Positions 51,480 through 60,576 of a stretch of DNA of 64,000 nucleotides are shown here, one piece after another; the stretch's first letter is position 1, and the number at the start of each line of letters is the position of its first letter. Both the position numbers and the translations under genes were made by a program. The notes under the pieces are model-generated. The model had not been told where the DNA came from, did no database searches, and saw only the letters and a list, made by a program, of their open reading frames with translations. The stretch is from CAYUQT01 sp964596165 (lineage in GTDB: Bacteria; Planctomycetota; Phycisphaerae; UBA1845; JAFGLZ01): assembly GCA_964596165.1 (NCBI GenBank), contig CAZQTW010000027.1, positions 1 through 64,000 of the forward strand, given 5' to 3'.

Positions 51480-52661
51480 CTAGTCCGGTCCGCCCTCCAC
51501 TTGGTACACAATCGCCCGGACGGGGCAGAGTGCCCGGCAGACGCCGCAGGCAATGCACGCTTGGGGGTCGACACGAGCCTTTTTGTCTTCGGTCATGCGG
51601 ATGGCCTCGCAATGCCCCGGTTTGAGGCAGCGACCGCAGCCGATGCACTTGTCCTCATCCACCCATGCGTGACCGGGTAGCAATTGCACCCTATCCGGTG
51701 TCGTGAGGTGTTGGAGCGCCTTGCCGCGAATCTTGTCGAGCGAAGAGATCATATGTTCGGCAAGGAAGTCGTTGATTCCGTTAAGAATCTTTCCGACGAC
51801 CTCCCAGCCGTGCCACATAACCGCGCTGCATACGGCGATGGCGGAGGCGCCCCACATGACGGCGTCGATGGCGTGTCGCCCGGTGTCCAGCCCGCCGGAG
51901 GCGATGATCGGCATGTCCGTCGCCCGGGCCGCCTGGGCGACCATCAGGTACGTCGCGTAGCGGCAGATGGAACCGTTTGTCGACCCCGGCGCGACGTACT
52001 CCAGGAACGGCAGGTCGGGCGTCCCATCGGGAAGCACCGGCGGTAACCCGCTCGCCGGATGGCCGACGACATGCACGCCGTCGCCGCCGGCCTGGCGAAT
52101 CGCCTTGCATGTCCGCAGCAGGAGGCCGCGCGTGGACGGCATGATCTTGGGAACAATGGGGCGTTGGGTCATCTTCCGCATCAATTCGACCAGCCGCCCG
52201 CAGACGTCCGGATGATCGGCAATCGAGACGCCGCCGTGGTCGTACTCGATGTGACTTCGCGGATCGGACGTGTTGAGGTTCGGGCAGCAGAAGTTCGGCT
52301 CGAGGATGTCGGCGCCCGCGTCGAGAAACCGTTCGGTCAGAAGCTCCCATTCGTCCACGGCGGAACCGACGGCGCTGAAGTTGGCCATCGCGTGAATATC
52401 AAGTTCACCCTTGACGCGCCGCATCAGTTCCACGCCCTCATTGAGGTCGAGCCGGCGGTTGGTCGGCGAGAGAATGACTTCGTCCGGCCGGCTGAAACTT
52501 CGCATCTGAGAAGGAAAGGGCACCTTGACAAAGGTGAGCTTCAGGCTGACGGCCGCCGCGCCCGCGGCGGCAGCGGCGGCGATCTTCCCGAACGTGTCGG
52601 TTAAGGGGCCGCTGCCGACGACGACCGGGTTTCGCAATGTGACGTTACGGAAACGGATCAT
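51480..52661 (-). CDS. Dihydroorotate-dehydrogenase-like flavoprotein with C-terminal 4Fe-4S domain, PreA-like
   Basis: 393 residues, GGAG 9 bases before the ATG. The barrel begins IRFRNVTLRNPVVVGSGPLTDTFGKIAAA, with AVSLKLTFV, an NFSAVGSAVDEWELL region, EPNFCCPNLNTSD (active-site Cys), and PIIASGGLDTGRHAIDAVMWGASA for FMN binding. The C-terminus holds two ferredoxin motifs: CIGCGRCLKPGHCEAI and CIACGVCRALCPVRAI. This is the layout of PreA, the catalytic subunit of bacterial dihydropyrimidine dehydrogenase, but its partner PreT is not in the window. The pduS/pduT genes lie downstream on the same strand, which suggests a redox link, by position only. Confidence 0.87.
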   Translation of the reverse strand: MIRFRNVTLRNPVVVGSGPLTDTFGKIAAAAAAGAAAVSLKLTFVKVPFPSQMRSFSRPDEVILSPTNRRLDLNEGVELMRRVKGELDIHAMANFSAVGSAVDEWELLTERFLDAGADILEPNFCCPNLNTSDPRSHIEYDHGGVSIADHPDVCGRLVELMRKMTQRPIVPKIMPSTRGLLLRTCKAIRQAGGDGVHVVGHPASGLPPVLPDGTPDLPFLEYVAPGSTNGSICRYATYLMVAQAARATDMPIIASGGLDTGRHAIDAVMWGASAIAVCSAVMWHGWEVVGKILNGINDFLAEHMISSLDKIRGKALQHLTTPDRVQLLPGHAWVDEDKCIGCGRCLKPGHCEAIRMTEDKKARVDPQACIACGVCRALCPVRAIVYQVEGGPD

Positions 52662-52846
52662 GCAAGTCGCTCCGAACCCTTACACTACCACGCCCGATAC
52701 GGGAAGGACAGGCACGAACGGCTGTTCCCGACAATGACATCCGGCAGTATCCTTATGCCCGTAACCAACCCCTCGTGGGGGAGGCCACCGGGCGTCCGAG
52801 CGATGCGGTCGTCCGAAACGACGGGGCATTCGTCTGGGGATACTCC

Positions 52847-54937
52847 ATGATGCGTTGCCGATCTCTTTCGGCTTTCGTTTGTCTGGCGAGCGCCGGCCAT
52901 TGGATTTCCGTCGTGGCCGGGGAAACGGCTCAAGCCAAGCGCGCTCCGCTTGAAATCGCCGGCGTGACCGCGACGCCCCACAACCGCGCGGAGAGCATGC
53001 GATACATCAGGAATCCCGGCAAGGCCGAGGGCGCTCTTGTACGGCTGTTCGTGCGCAACGCCAATTCGCCGAGCCTTGGAAAAGTCGCAATGTGCAACGT
53101 CGACGATGTTCGGTTCAACAAGGACTATCCGCTTCGGTTGATCATGGACGCTCAGTGGACATGGTTCGACCTACCCAGTCAATGGCCCGAACACGAGAGG
53201 GCCGTCCCACCAGGCGCAATCACCGTCTGGACGTTCAACGCCATTCGTCCACCATGGACGGCGGGCAACAAGATCACACTTTCAGTTGAAGACTGGATGG
53301 CTGATCGTATCGATCAGATTTCCGCCGAAGTCCCGGTGCAGAAGGTCTGGCTGTCGGCCGTCACGTTCCTCAGCTCCACCGGGTCCGTCCAGCCGGACAC
53401 GATGATCTTCCACATCGATAACCAGTCGTCGAGAACCGTCAGAGTCACCGGAGCCCGACTCTACCTGCCCAAGTCCCAGGCGGCTTACCGCGTCTTCCAT
53501 CCCCAGCCGCCCTTGAAGGATATCAAGACGTTTCCGGCCGACGCCGTCATCCCGCCCGGCGACAAGGGCGGCGCGAGCGTGGCGACCGGGCTGCTGCCGT
53601 TGACCTACACGGTGCTGGAAGTCACGTTGACCGATCCTGCAGGCAAGACGTTCTCGTTGTGGGCTCGGTTGCGCATCAAACGCGAAGTCTTCGACATCAG
53701 CGGCGGCTGGATCGGCGGGGCGGCCGCCGACGGCAAGAGCGCCCTTACCCACGAACCGGTGCTCAAGACGTACAAGCGGCTGCACATCAATACGGGGCAC
53801 ATCGGGCTGATACCGGGTTATACCGACCGGACCGGACCGGACGGTCTCTACACCCACTACCCCATCAAGTTCTTCGGCGGGCTTGAACCGATCGAACGAT
53901 GGGACACCGACGCGATGTTGCCGAGGATTCACGCCGTGGAATGCCTCGGCGAACCGCAGTTCGGCGGCGGGCGCGGACAGCGGCTGCCGCAGGAGGTCTT
54001 CCGCGCCCTGGAGCCCTATGCCGCCACGCGATTGGCCACTACCGTCACGCTCAGCGATGAGTCCAACTGGCGATACTACGCCGGCCTGTCCGACTATCCA
54101 CACTACGACGCCTACCGCGTCACCGCGCCGTCGGCGGACTTCTGGGTCCTCTACGACCGCTGGGGCGGAACGCGGATCGCCTGGGGCTCGCCGCTGGAGA
54201 CGATCGGCGACATGTGCCGCTCGCTCCGGGAGTTGAGCCGACCGGCCCCCACGGCTTATTGGTCGCAGGCGTGCAGCAGCGGATGGGAAGTCTATGGGGG
54301 ACGCAAACGGACCTCGCCCACCGCCGACGAGATACGGCTCCAGGCGTACCATGCCCTGGCAAGCCGTATCACGTCGCTCTACTGGTTCAACCCCAGCCTG
54401 AAGGCCCTGGTGGACTTTCGCGACACGATCGACGAACTGACACGCATCGGCCGCGAGATACGGATGCTCGATCAGTTCTACGTCGAGGGCGACGCCTATC
54501 GCTACCGCCGGACCCGCCGGGGCGGCAAGCCGGATTGGGACCTGGCAAGCATCGCCTCCCCCCGGGGCGCCCTGCTCTTCGCATTGGATCTGGACTACCT
54601 ACCCGACCCGAAGGAAAAGGTGTTTGTGTTCGGCCCGCCGCGCCAGGCCCGATTCGCTTTCGATTTGCCGGTCTATCTCCGCAAGCCGGTCGACGTGTTT
54701 CGGATCGACGCCGACGGCGTATACGAGGCAACCTGGAAGGCCACGAAGGCCGGTATCGAAATCACCGACAAGCAGACGAAGGTGGCCGTCTACGTGGCCT
54801 CACCGGATCGAGCCCTGCGAACCCAACTGGAGCGGAAACGGCAAGCTTTGGTCGCCGAGGAGAATTCGGTCGGCTTCGATCCGGCGCGCAGCGACACCGA
54901 TTTTGCCGTACTGAAGGCACTGGCAAGAGACGACTAG
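52847..54937 (+). CDS. Large exported protein, putative glycoside hydrolase
   Basis: 696 residues, starting at one of two adjacent ATGs (52847/52850) after GGGGA. The N-terminus has a weak signal segment (SLSAFVCLASAGHWISVVAG). The first half is beta-rich with Asn/Asp-rich loops; the second half contains blocks such as TVTLSDESNWRYYAGLSDYPHYDAYRV, TAYWSQACSSGWEVYGGRKRTSP and ASRITSLYWFNPSLKALVDFRDTID that look like TIM-barrel strands with aromatic and acidic ends. No known family could be assigned. It is separated by about 160 bases from the thioesterase gene downstream on the same strand. Confidence 0.6.
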   Translation: MMRCRSLSAFVCLASAGHWISVVAGETAQAKRAPLEIAGVTATPHNRAESMRYIRNPGKAEGALVRLFVRNANSPSLGKVAMCNVDDVRFNKDYPLRLIMDAQWTWFDLPSQWPEHERAVPPGAITVWTFNAIRPPWTAGNKITLSVEDWMADRIDQISAEVPVQKVWLSAVTFLSSTGSVQPDTMIFHIDNQSSRTVRVTGARLYLPKSQAAYRVFHPQPPLKDIKTFPADAVIPPGDKGGASVATGLLPLTYTVLEVTLTDPAGKTFSLWARLRIKREVFDISGGWIGGAAADGKSALTHEPVLKTYKRLHINTGHIGLIPGYTDRTGPDGLYTHYPIKFFGGLEPIERWDTDAMLPRIHAVECLGEPQFGGGRGQRLPQEVFRALEPYAATRLATTVTLSDESNWRYYAGLSDYPHYDAYRVTAPSADFWVLYDRWGGTRIAWGSPLETIGDMCRSLRELSRPAPTAYWSQACSSGWEVYGGRKRTSPTADEIRLQAYHALASRITSLYWFNPSLKALVDFRDTIDELTRIGREIRMLDQFYVEGDAYRYRRTRRGGKPDWDLASIASPRGALLFALDLDYLPDPKEKVFVFGPPRQARFAFDLPVYLRKPVDVFRIDADGVYEATWKATKAGIEITDKQTKVAVYVASPDRALRTQLERKRQALVAEENSVGFDPARSDTDFAVLKALARDD

Positions 54938-55095
54938 CGCGGTTCACGATTGGGTGTGGCGACCTGCGACCTCGCCGGCCGGAGTTCGGCGTGCGAAGCG
55001 CAGGCCGCTACGATCTCGGCCGGGTGGAGGGCGTCGGCCGCCACACTCTGCCGAACGATATTGACTGGCCGGCGGATCTGAGGACAATCCCGGCC

Positions 55096-55512
55096 ATGGA
55101 TGAGCATCAGTTGTCTTGTGACCTTCAGATACGCGTTCGATACGCCGAATGTGACCCCTGGGGGAACGTTCACCATGGGCGGTACTTCGAGTACTTCGAG
55201 TCCGGCCGTGTCGAGCTGCTCCGCCGGCTGGGGCTGAGCTATCGAGAGTGTGAAGAGCGAGGCGTCTTCTTCGTCGTCAACAAGATCGAGTGCCGTTTCC
55301 GGGCGCCGGCGCGGTTTGACGACGAACTCACCCTCACGACCACGTTGGTCCGGGCGACCCGCGCCCGGATCGATCATGCCTACCAGCTCAAGCGGGAGGG
55401 GCGAATCCTGACGGAAGCGACCATCTCACTCGCATGCGTGAACAGAGAGGGGCAGGTCCAGCCGATTCCCGACTGGTTTCCGACGCCCCCCGGCGGTCTG
55501 CGACCCGGCTAA
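55096..55512 (+). CDS. Acyl-CoA thioesterase, YbgC/4HBT family
   Basis: 138 residues from the ATG at 55096. The hot-dog fold active site is RVRYAECDPWGNVHHGRYFEYFE, where the Asp is catalytic, followed by RVELLRRLGLSYRECEERGVFFVV and a beta sheet with YQLKREGRILTEATISLACVN. The family hydrolyses acyl-CoA or 4-hydroxybenzoyl-CoA thioesters; the YbgC branch is often linked to the Tol-Pal system. It lies in the same direction as the putative glycosidase upstream and thrS downstream, but thrS has its own promoter. Confidence 0.85.
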   Translation: MDEHQLSCDLQIRVRYAECDPWGNVHHGRYFEYFESGRVELLRRLGLSYRECEERGVFFVVNKIECRFRAPARFDDELTLTTTLVRATRARIDHAYQLKREGRILTEATISLACVNREGQVQPIPDWFPTPPGGLRPG

Positions 55513-55517
55513 ACCAC

Positions 55518-55545
55518 TTGACGGTGATAGCCGACGTTGTATAGT
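55518..55545 (+). promoter_or_regulatory. thrS promoter (-35 TTGACG, -10 TATAGT)
   Basis: TTGACG at 55518-55523 and TATAGT at 55540-55545 are 16 bases apart; each hexamer matches the consensus at five of six positions. It is just after the thioesterase stop. Transcription starting near 55552 leaves a leader of about 185 bases before the ATG at 55738. Confidence 0.55.
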
Positions 55546-55558
55546 GATCATCCAGAAG

Positions 55559-55591
55559 GTCCGCCGACTCAAACGCTGCGGGGTGGCGGAC
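55559..55591 (+). promoter_or_regulatory. Hairpin in the thrS leader
   Basis: A perfect GTCCGCC (55559-55565) and GGCGGAC (55585-55591) pair around a 19-base loop, starting at about the predicted transcript 5' end. A further GGCT-TACA-AGCC stem lies near 55663-55676. No T-box specifier or antiterminator consensus was recognised. Confidence 0.4.
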
Positions 55592-55737
55592 GTCTGATAA
55601 GAGCAGCCTTCTTCGGAAAAGCAGCACAGACCGATGGCGCGCACAACAGCATGATCCTCGAGGCGGCTTACAAGCCGGCCTGGTCGGTGGAGAGCTGACG
55701 CGCGAAGTGGGTGTCTGTGCTTTTTGTTTGCCCAATT

Positions 55738-57720
55738 ATGCCCAACGTTACATTGCCAGATGGGACCGTCCTTGCGGTTGAGCCCGGCTCGACCGTTGGC
55801 GACGTGGCCGCCAAGATCGGGCCGCGCTTGGCCCAGGCGGCCGTTGGGGGCTCCATCGCTCCCCTTACCGGCGGCGCCGGCCGCGTGGTCGGCATGACCG
55901 AGCCGATCACCGAGGACTGTGCCCTGCGAATCATCACCCTCAAGGTCGAGGATCGCGAGAGCCTCGATTTGTTGCGGCACAGTTGCGCCCACGTGATGGC
56001 GCAGGCGATCCTCCAGCTCTGGCCCGAGGCGAAGTTGGTTTACGGGCCCGCGGTGGAAGACGGATTCTACTACGACATCGATCTCGACCGACCGATCTCG
56101 GCGGAGGATCTTCCGGCCATCGAGGCGAAGATGGCCGAGATCGTCAAGGCGGACCTGCCGTTCCGTCGGTATGACCTGCCCCGGGCTGAGGCCATGGCCA
56201 AACTCCGCGCCGAAGGGAATCGCTACAAAATAGACAACGCCGAGCGCGCGAAAGGCGACACACTCAGCTTCTATGTCACCGGAACCGACCAGGGGACGTG
56301 TTTTGAAGACCTCTGCCGAGGGCCGCACCTGCCGAGTACCGGGCGAATTCCCGCCTTCAAGCTCACCAGCGTGGCCGGCGCGTACTACCGCGGCGATGCC
56401 AAGGAAAAGATGCTCCAGCGAGTCTACGGCACCGCCTGGCCAAGCAAGAAAGACTTGACGGCCTATCTGCACCTGCTGGAAGAGGCCAAGAAACGCGACC
56501 ACCGGGTACTCGGCAAACAGCTCGACCTGTACAGCATTCACGAGGAGATCGGACCGGGCTTGATTCACTGGCACCCGAAAGGTTCGCTGATCCGCCACCT
56601 GATCGAGAGCTTTTGGAAAGAAGAACACCTGAAGCGCGGATACAGTCTGGTCTACACGCCGCACATCGCCAGCGAGCGGATCTACAGGAAGAGCGGCCAC
56701 CTCGAGAAATACGCGGACATGATGTACTCGCCCATGGACATCGACGGCGTGAATTACTACCTCAAGCCGATGAACTGTCCCGGGCACTACATGATCTACC
56801 AGACGGCCACCCGGAGCTATCGGGATCTGCCCATCCGGATGTGCGAGCTCGGCACCGTTTACCGCTATGAGCCGTCGGGCACGCTCCACGGCATGCTTCG
56901 GGTCCGCGGTTTCACCCAGGACGACGCACACACCTTCTGCACGCCCGAACAGTTGGGACAAGAACTGGACCTGATCCTCGAACTGATGGACCTGATGATG
57001 CGGTCGTTCGGATACACGTACAAGGCCTATCTGGCCACGCGCCCCGAAAAGTACCTCGGAACCGTCGAGGAATGGGACCGGGCTACGAACGAGCTGCGGG
57101 CCGCTCTGGAACGTCGAGGGCTCACGTACGAAGTCGACGAGGGCGGCGGCGTGTTCTATGCCCCCAAAATCGACATCAAGCTCATCGACTCGATGGGCCG
57201 TGAGTGGCAGGGGCCGACCCATCAGGTCGACCTTCAGGCGGCCAAACGATTCGATATCCGCTACGTGGGCGCCGATAACTCGCCGCACGAACCGATCATC
57301 ATTCACCGAACGGTGCTGGGAAGCATGGAACGATTCATCGGCGGGCTGATCGAGCACTTTGCCGGCGCCTTTCCGATGTGGCTTGCGCCGGAGCAAATCC
57401 GCGTCATCAACGTCAGCGAAAAAAGTTCCGCCTATGCCCAGGAGGTTTGCGAGACGCTTCGGGCAGCCGGTCTGCGGACCGATATCGACCTGTCGGCCGA
57501 TCGGCCGGGTCCCAAGAAGCATCGAGCCCGCCAGGCACGCGTCCCCTACATCGTCTTCATCGGCGAGCAAGAGGTTCAGCAGCGAACCGTCCAGGTGCAC
57601 AGGCGAAGTCCGGAAAAGGCGGACGAGTACTTGCAGGAAGGCTCGCCGCGATTGGATCAGTTCATTGTCGCGTGTCTCAACGAGATCGCCACGCGAGGAA
57701 TTAAGGCAGACAGCCGGTAA
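55738..57720 (+). CDS. thrS: Threonyl-tRNA synthetase
   Basis: 660 residues from the ATG at 55738 (VTLPDGT, matching the usual ThrS start); a GTG at 55711 is possible. Domain order is normal: TGS at residues 1-60, the editing domain with HSCAHVMAQA, then the class II catalytic core with motif 2 (RMCELGTVYRYEPSGTLHGM) and zinc-binding MNCPGHYMIYQ, motif 3 IHRTVLGSMERFIGGLIEH, and the anticodon-binding domain ending in DQFIVACLNEIA. Length fits the family. It charges tRNA-Thr and is followed by infC on the same strand. Confidence 0.96.
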   Translation: MPNVTLPDGTVLAVEPGSTVGDVAAKIGPRLAQAAVGGSIAPLTGGAGRVVGMTEPITEDCALRIITLKVEDRESLDLLRHSCAHVMAQAILQLWPEAKLVYGPAVEDGFYYDIDLDRPISAEDLPAIEAKMAEIVKADLPFRRYDLPRAEAMAKLRAEGNRYKIDNAERAKGDTLSFYVTGTDQGTCFEDLCRGPHLPSTGRIPAFKLTSVAGAYYRGDAKEKMLQRVYGTAWPSKKDLTAYLHLLEEAKKRDHRVLGKQLDLYSIHEEIGPGLIHWHPKGSLIRHLIESFWKEEHLKRGYSLVYTPHIASERIYRKSGHLEKYADMMYSPMDIDGVNYYLKPMNCPGHYMIYQTATRSYRDLPIRMCELGTVYRYEPSGTLHGMLRVRGFTQDDAHTFCTPEQLGQELDLILELMDLMMRSFGYTYKAYLATRPEKYLGTVEEWDRATNELRAALERRGLTYEVDEGGGVFYAPKIDIKLIDSMGREWQGPTHQVDLQAAKRFDIRYVGADNSPHEPIIIHRTVLGSMERFIGGLIEHFAGAFPMWLAPEQIRVINVSEKSSAYAQEVCETLRAAGLRTDIDLSADRPGPKKHRARQARVPYIVFIGEQEVQQRTVQVHRRSPEKADEYLQEGSPRLDQFIVACLNEIATRGIKADSR

Positions 57721-57801
57721 GCGTATGTCGATTGAATTGGGGATGCACCGTATCGTTCATCATGGCCCGGCGACAGGACGGCGTCGGCCGATCACATGGG
57801 T

Positions 57802-57820
57802 GTGCGGTAGCGGACCGCAC
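57802..57820 (+). promoter_or_regulatory. Hairpin upstream of infC
   Basis: GTGCGGT (57802-57808) pairs perfectly with ACCGCAC (57814-57820) around a 5-base loop, 57 bases before the infC start. infC is known to be controlled through its leader and rare start in other bacteria, so this could be part of such control. Confidence 0.4.
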
Positions 57821-57876
57821 CCGGTCGACGGCGCCCCGCGTTGAAGGCCGAGACTTAGAAAGGCAGGTGAGGGCCT

Positions 57877-58383
57877 ATCGCTCAGGGATTGCGTGTTAAC
57901 GAGCAGATCAGGATTTCGCCGGTTCTCCTGATCAATCAGAACAACGAGAAGGTGGGCGTGATACCGACCGAAGAGGCGCTGCGGATGGCCTACGACGTCG
58001 AACTGGACCTCGTCGAGGTGGCGCCCAACGAGCGGCCACCCGTTTGCCGACTGATGGACTACGGCAAATGGCGGTATCAGCAGAAGAAGAAGCAGAAGAC
58101 CAAGCCTCAGCATGAAATGCAGCTCAAGGAGATCCGCCTGCGTCCAAAGACGGACAAGCATGATCGTGAGACCAAGCTGGGAAGGGCCCGCGAGTTCATC
58201 GCCAAAGGCGACCGGGTCCAGTTCACGATGATGTTCCGTGGCCGAGAGCGCTTCCACCCGGAGATTGGGATGGACATCTTCCGCGAGGTGGCCGCCGAAC
58301 TCGGCGACACGATCAAGGTGGAAAGGCCGCCCATGTTCGAAGGGCGGCGGTTGATTATGATCGTATCGCCGATGAAAAAGTAG
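57877..58383 (+). CDS. infC: Translation initiation factor IF-3, probable AUC start
   Basis: 168 residues if translation begins at ATC 57877 (fMet-AQGLRVNEQI). The in-frame stop at 57868 leaves only ATC 57877 or TTG 57889 as starts. GGTGAGG lies at the right distance before ATC, whereas the TTG has none at normal spacing and would remove the conserved (A)QGLRVNEQIR start. infC uses AUU in E. coli and AUC in Myxococcus, so a rare start is expected. Sequence features are INQNNEKVGVIPTEEALRMA, DLVEVAPNERPPVCRLMDYGKWRYQQ, and KEIRLRPKTDKHD with KGDRVQFTMMFRGRE. rpmI and rplT, the usual next genes, are not in this position. Confidence 0.94.
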   Translation: MAQGLRVNEQIRISPVLLINQNNEKVGVIPTEEALRMAYDVELDLVEVAPNERPPVCRLMDYGKWRYQQKKKQKTKPQHEMQLKEIRLRPKTDKHDRETKLGRAREFIAKGDRVQFTMMFRGRERFHPEIGMDIFREVAAELGDTIKVERPPMFEGRRLIMIVSPMKK

Positions 58384-58523
58384 GATGCCGCCATCCGATC
58401 TCCGACGCGGATCCGAGCGCGAGCTTTCCGATGCGGTCTCGCGAGAAGACCTTCACGAAGGGGTGTTTTCGTCTCTTGCCGGGAAGCGGGAGCCGTTTTT
58501 GAGGGGGTACGTCGTTCGACGGT

Positions 58524-60425
58524 CTACGAGGGCCCTGCGTGCCGGGCCTGCATGGCCGCATCCAAATTCCGTCGAGCATTGGCAAAGTCGGGCTTCAGCC
58601 GTAGGGCCTCGGTGTAGTGAAGGATGGCCTGATCCGTCTTTCCCTGCTTGAACAAGGCGGCGCCCAAATTGTTGTGCATCTCCGCAACATCGGGCTTGAG
58701 TCGTATGGCCTCTCGGAACTCAAAGACGGCCTCGTCAAGCCGGTTCCGTGACATCAGTAAGGTACCCAGATTAAAGTGTGCCACGGCCGAATCGGGCTTC
58801 AGCCGGAGCAATGCGACATAGCACGCGATGGCACCGTCCACGTCGCCTTGCCGGTGCAACACATTGGCCAGCTTGTACTGGACGGCCTCCTGACGGGGTT
58901 CGAGGCGAAGCGATTCTCTGTAGTGGCGGATCGCGTCGTCGAATCGCCCCTTCTGAACGAGTGCGTCCGCGAGATTCTTGTGGGCCAGTTCGTATTGGGG
59001 ATTGGCGCGAAGAGCGGCTCGAAACTGCTCGACGGCTTCATCAAGGCGGCCCTTCTGCATGAGCGACAACGCCAGATTGTTGCGAGCCCGATAGGCATCG
59101 GGCGAGAGGAAACACATGCGGCGGAACAGGGCTTCCGTATCTCGCCAGTAGGATAGGTACGCGCGCGTCCCACGGGCCTCGGCGGCAGCCAGCAGCGTTA
59201 CGATCGCGACGATGGCACCCTTTCGAACGGCGGCATGCCGTCCGCCGCCGGAGATGCCCCAACCCCACCGCAGCACCGCCGCGAACAGCACCAGCAAACC
59301 GATCGCAGGGAGATAGACGTAGTTGTCGAAGGCGAACACCCAACTGTATTCTACCAATCCGAGTGTCGGCAAGATCGCCAGGAAAAACATGCCGATGCCC
59401 GTCGCCACCGAACGTGTCCACCGCACCGACATCCATACAACCGCCGCCAAGATCGCCGTCCCAACAACGCCCGCCAACACCGCGGGGTTCGCAAGGGAGA
59501 CGGTCCCCGGCCCCGAGTAACAAGACGACAGGTTCGTCGGCCGGCAGATCTTGGCGAGATAGAAGATGAGCTTGTAGCAGGCCAGAGCCAGGGACTCCAA
59601 CGGTCCCTGACCGCTGCCGACGGCGACAACCGAAGTCGATGCATGCGATAGAACCGTAACGATCGCGAAGAACCCACCGACGACATAGAAGGGCAGCTTT
59701 TCCACAAGAGCGCGACGGTTCAGCCGTCCAAGCGGAAACCAGTCCAGCAAGAGCATGAGAACAGGCAACGGCATGCTCGTCGGTTTGCTCAACAAGGCCA
59801 AGACATATGCCACAACGGACCCCAGGTACCAGCCCCAGCCTCGCCGCCGAACCCAGAGGACGTAAAGCACCAAACACGCCGTACCAAGGGTCCCCGCCAG
59901 GATCGCCTTGCGTTGGCCCAGCCAGACCACGGGTTCGACCGTCAAGGGATGCAGGCCAAAGAGCAGCCCGGTCATCGCGGCCACCCAGGGTTGACCAAAC
60001 AACAGTCGCATCAAGAGAACGATCAGGACGGTGTTCGAAACGTGCAGCATTAGGGCCGTCCGATTGAACGCCCGCCGATCTTCCGGGCGGCCCCCCATCG
60101 CGTAGTCGAACATGATCGTGAGTGTGCCCAGGGGATGATAGTATCCTTTAACCGTCGTCGGCCGGAAGACTTCGGTCAGCAGTCGACGGACGGATTCCCA
60201 ACTCGGATTCTGAACCAGGGGGTTGTCGGTCAGATAAGTGTCGTCGTCGAAACACTGAGCGTTGGCCGACAGGGCCGGATAATGGACGGCAAACACCATA
60301 ACGGCAACAATCGCGGTGAGCACCGCCAAGAGACGGCCGGACGACGGCGACACAAGCCCAAAACCGTCTTGGGCAGACGCCGTGCCCCGATTCGGTACAT
60401 CCGTACCTGAAGGTACCGCCGCCAT
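58524..60425 (-). CDS. Membrane protein with TPR repeats, TMTC/GT-C glycosyltransferase-like
   Basis: 633 residues, AAGGTGAGG just before the ATG. Residues about 30-410 hold ten or more transmembrane helices; the first extracytoplasmic loop has FDDDTYLTDNPLVQNPSW, an acidic pattern seen in GT-C type glycosyltransferases and in TMTC proteins, followed by GYYHPLGTLTIMFDYAMGG. The C-terminal 200 residues are five or six tetratricopeptide repeats (ARNNLALSLMQKGRLDEAVEQFRAAL and similar). By family resemblance it may transfer mannose or other sugars to exported proteins, but this is inferred. It converges on infC from the opposite strand. Confidence 0.78.
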   Translation of the reverse strand: MAAVPSGTDVPNRGTASAQDGFGLVSPSSGRLLAVLTAIVAVMVFAVHYPALSANAQCFDDDTYLTDNPLVQNPSWESVRRLLTEVFRPTTVKGYYHPLGTLTIMFDYAMGGRPEDRRAFNRTALMLHVSNTVLIVLLMRLLFGQPWVAAMTGLLFGLHPLTVEPVVWLGQRKAILAGTLGTACLVLYVLWVRRRGWGWYLGSVVAYVLALLSKPTSMPLPVLMLLLDWFPLGRLNRRALVEKLPFYVVGGFFAIVTVLSHASTSVVAVGSGQGPLESLALACYKLIFYLAKICRPTNLSSCYSGPGTVSLANPAVLAGVVGTAILAAVVWMSVRWTRSVATGIGMFFLAILPTLGLVEYSWVFAFDNYVYLPAIGLLVLFAAVLRWGWGISGGGRHAAVRKGAIVAIVTLLAAAEARGTRAYLSYWRDTEALFRRMCFLSPDAYRARNNLALSLMQKGRLDEAVEQFRAALRANPQYELAHKNLADALVQKGRFDDAIRHYRESLRLEPRQEAVQYKLANVLHRQGDVDGAIACYVALLRLKPDSAVAHFNLGTLLMSRNRLDEAVFEFREAIRLKPDVAEMHNNLGAALFKQGKTDQAILHYTEALRLKPDFANARRNLDAAMQARHAGPS

Positions 60426-60576
60426 GTCCTCACCTTAACGGTTGGACCGGTTTGGGGAAAGGTTGAGCAACGAGCGTAACGAAATGAGAAAACCGCCGAC
60501 CTCGCCTGGGACAAGACTCGCCCGACAGACAGCATCCTCCGACCGGGACAACGTCATCATGAGCGGGGAACCGCGA

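Noticed and set aside
55426..57600. 724-residue reverse-strand open frame within thrS
   Set aside because: Antisense of thrS; no motifs, and thrS is unambiguous.
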